A stretch of DNA of 64,000 bases from contig OX336389.2 of assembly GCA_946902985.2 (NCBI GenBank), positions 146,929,099 through 146,993,098 of the forward strand. Direction: 5' to 3'. Positions 63,675 through 64,000 of the stretch are shown here, piece by piece. A model generated the notes under the pieces. The model was not told the DNA's origin. It made no database searches and saw nothing but the letters and a program-made list of their open reading frames with translations. The position numbers and the translations under genes were made by a program. Each line of letters opens with the position of its first letter. Position 1 is the first letter of the stretch. The stretch is from Meconema thalassinum (Eukaryota; Arthropoda; Insecta; Orthoptera; Tettigoniidae).

Positions 63675-64000
63675 GTAATATCGCTCTAAGCAGTCACATA
63701 AAAGATATTTTCCAAGATCTTAGAACAGCATGAAACGAGACAATCAGACAATCAGATAGGAGAATACCAAACTGGTTTCAGATCATCAAGGTCTTGTACT
63801 GAAATAATAAAAAATAAACTTAAGACCATCCTCCAATACGGCAAGAAATGAGCCAGAAAGTGGGTAGTCTACTTTGTTGACTTCCAAAATGCATATGACT
63901 CTGTGGATAGAACAATTCTCTTCAGAATCCTAGGAGAAATGGGACTTAACAACAAAATCATAAGGTTGGTACAAGCCAACCTTTGCAATACTACTTCCTG
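63675..64000 (+). pseudogene. Second LINE reverse transcriptase, cut by window end
   Basis: Same head-to-head fragment as 36,545-37,990: GEYQTGFRSSRSCTEIIKN-type RT wording near 63,760-63,810, then VYFVDFQNAYDSVDRTI. It carries a TGA near 63,850. It continues beyond the window. Confidence 0.7.

Larger units (their letters stand above)
60308..64000. repeat. 3.7-kb duplicated segment, copy 2
   Basis: Same content and order as 33,172-36,870: C2H2 gene, upstream spacer, minus-strand LINE, start of plus-strand LINE. It runs off the window. This copy keeps more of the zinc fingers and of the LINE frame, and has a 51-bp stretch (about 63,005-63,050) missing from copy 1. Confidence 0.9.

Overview
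This window looks like repeat-rich, intron-poor eukaryotic DNA, most likely from an insect (perhaps polyneopteran). The reasons are degenerate (TTAGG)n tracts, the arthropod telomere motif; tRNA-derived SINEs with target-site duplications; a BEL/Pao element primed by tRNA-Phe; LINE, Mutator-like and Polinton-type sequences; and C2H2 and FLYWCH zinc-finger genes. I see no ordinary multi-exon host gene. Almost everything recognisable is mobile DNA or derived from it, mostly broken by stops and frameshifts.

Layout. 1.4-11.7 kb: a BEL/Pao retrotransposon on the minus strand with two ~1.8-kb LTRs. 11.7-20.7 kb: non-coding DNA with two well-bounded SINEs and several blocks of diverged tandem repeats. 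20.7-31.6 kb: a giant imperfect palindrome centred near 24,855. Each arm holds a minisatellite, a TTAGG tract, a tRNA-like module and a FLYWCH zinc-finger gene, and the left arm abuts a tRNA-Leu(UAA) gene. The right-arm FLYWCH gene is split by a 4.5-kb array of a 253-bp repeat flanked by 13-bp duplications. 31.6-38 kb: a Mutator-type transposase remnant, a C2H2 pseudogene and a head-to-head pair of LINE fragments. 38-42.8 kb: no recognised gene. 42.9-44.7 kb: a coiled-coil Gag-like relic. 44.7-51 kb: a decayed Polinton/Maverick (adintovirus-like) fragment with major capsid, minor virion protein, protease, small hydrophobic protein, fibre-like protein, packaging ATPase, an accessory acidic protein and integrase; no PolB is visible. 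51-54.3 kb: diverged and tandem repeats. 54.7-58.9 kb: a second tRNA-Leu(UAA), three FLYWCH genes (one intact), minisatellites, TTAGG tracts and a perfect terminal hairpin, in the same order as a palindrome arm. 60.3-64 kb: a second copy of the C2H2/LINE segment seen at 33.2-36.9 kb.

Most notable system. Each 253-bp unit of the array at 26.5-31.0 kb carries a hammerhead-ribozyme-like motif of type III topology: a GUC cleavage triplet, three helices, a near-canonical core (one change, U4 to C) and two loops with 9 nt of perfect complementarity. A TATA box and an initiator-like sequence sit 30 bp apart just upstream of it. With the target-site duplication, this is the expected anatomy of a retrozyme-like non-autonomous retroelement.

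A second striking point is a chimeric gene family. The FLYWCH proteins have lost the N-terminus of a Polinton accessory protein and carry a FLYWCH zinc finger in its place, while the rest of that protein (a Ser/Thr-rich motif, an acidic tract and a C-terminal domain ending in a conserved IIV) is recognisably the same as in the Polinton fragment in this window. These genes sit in a repeated unit that also carries a tRNA-Leu gene and ends in a hairpin, which suggests an undescribed mobile or formerly mobile unit.
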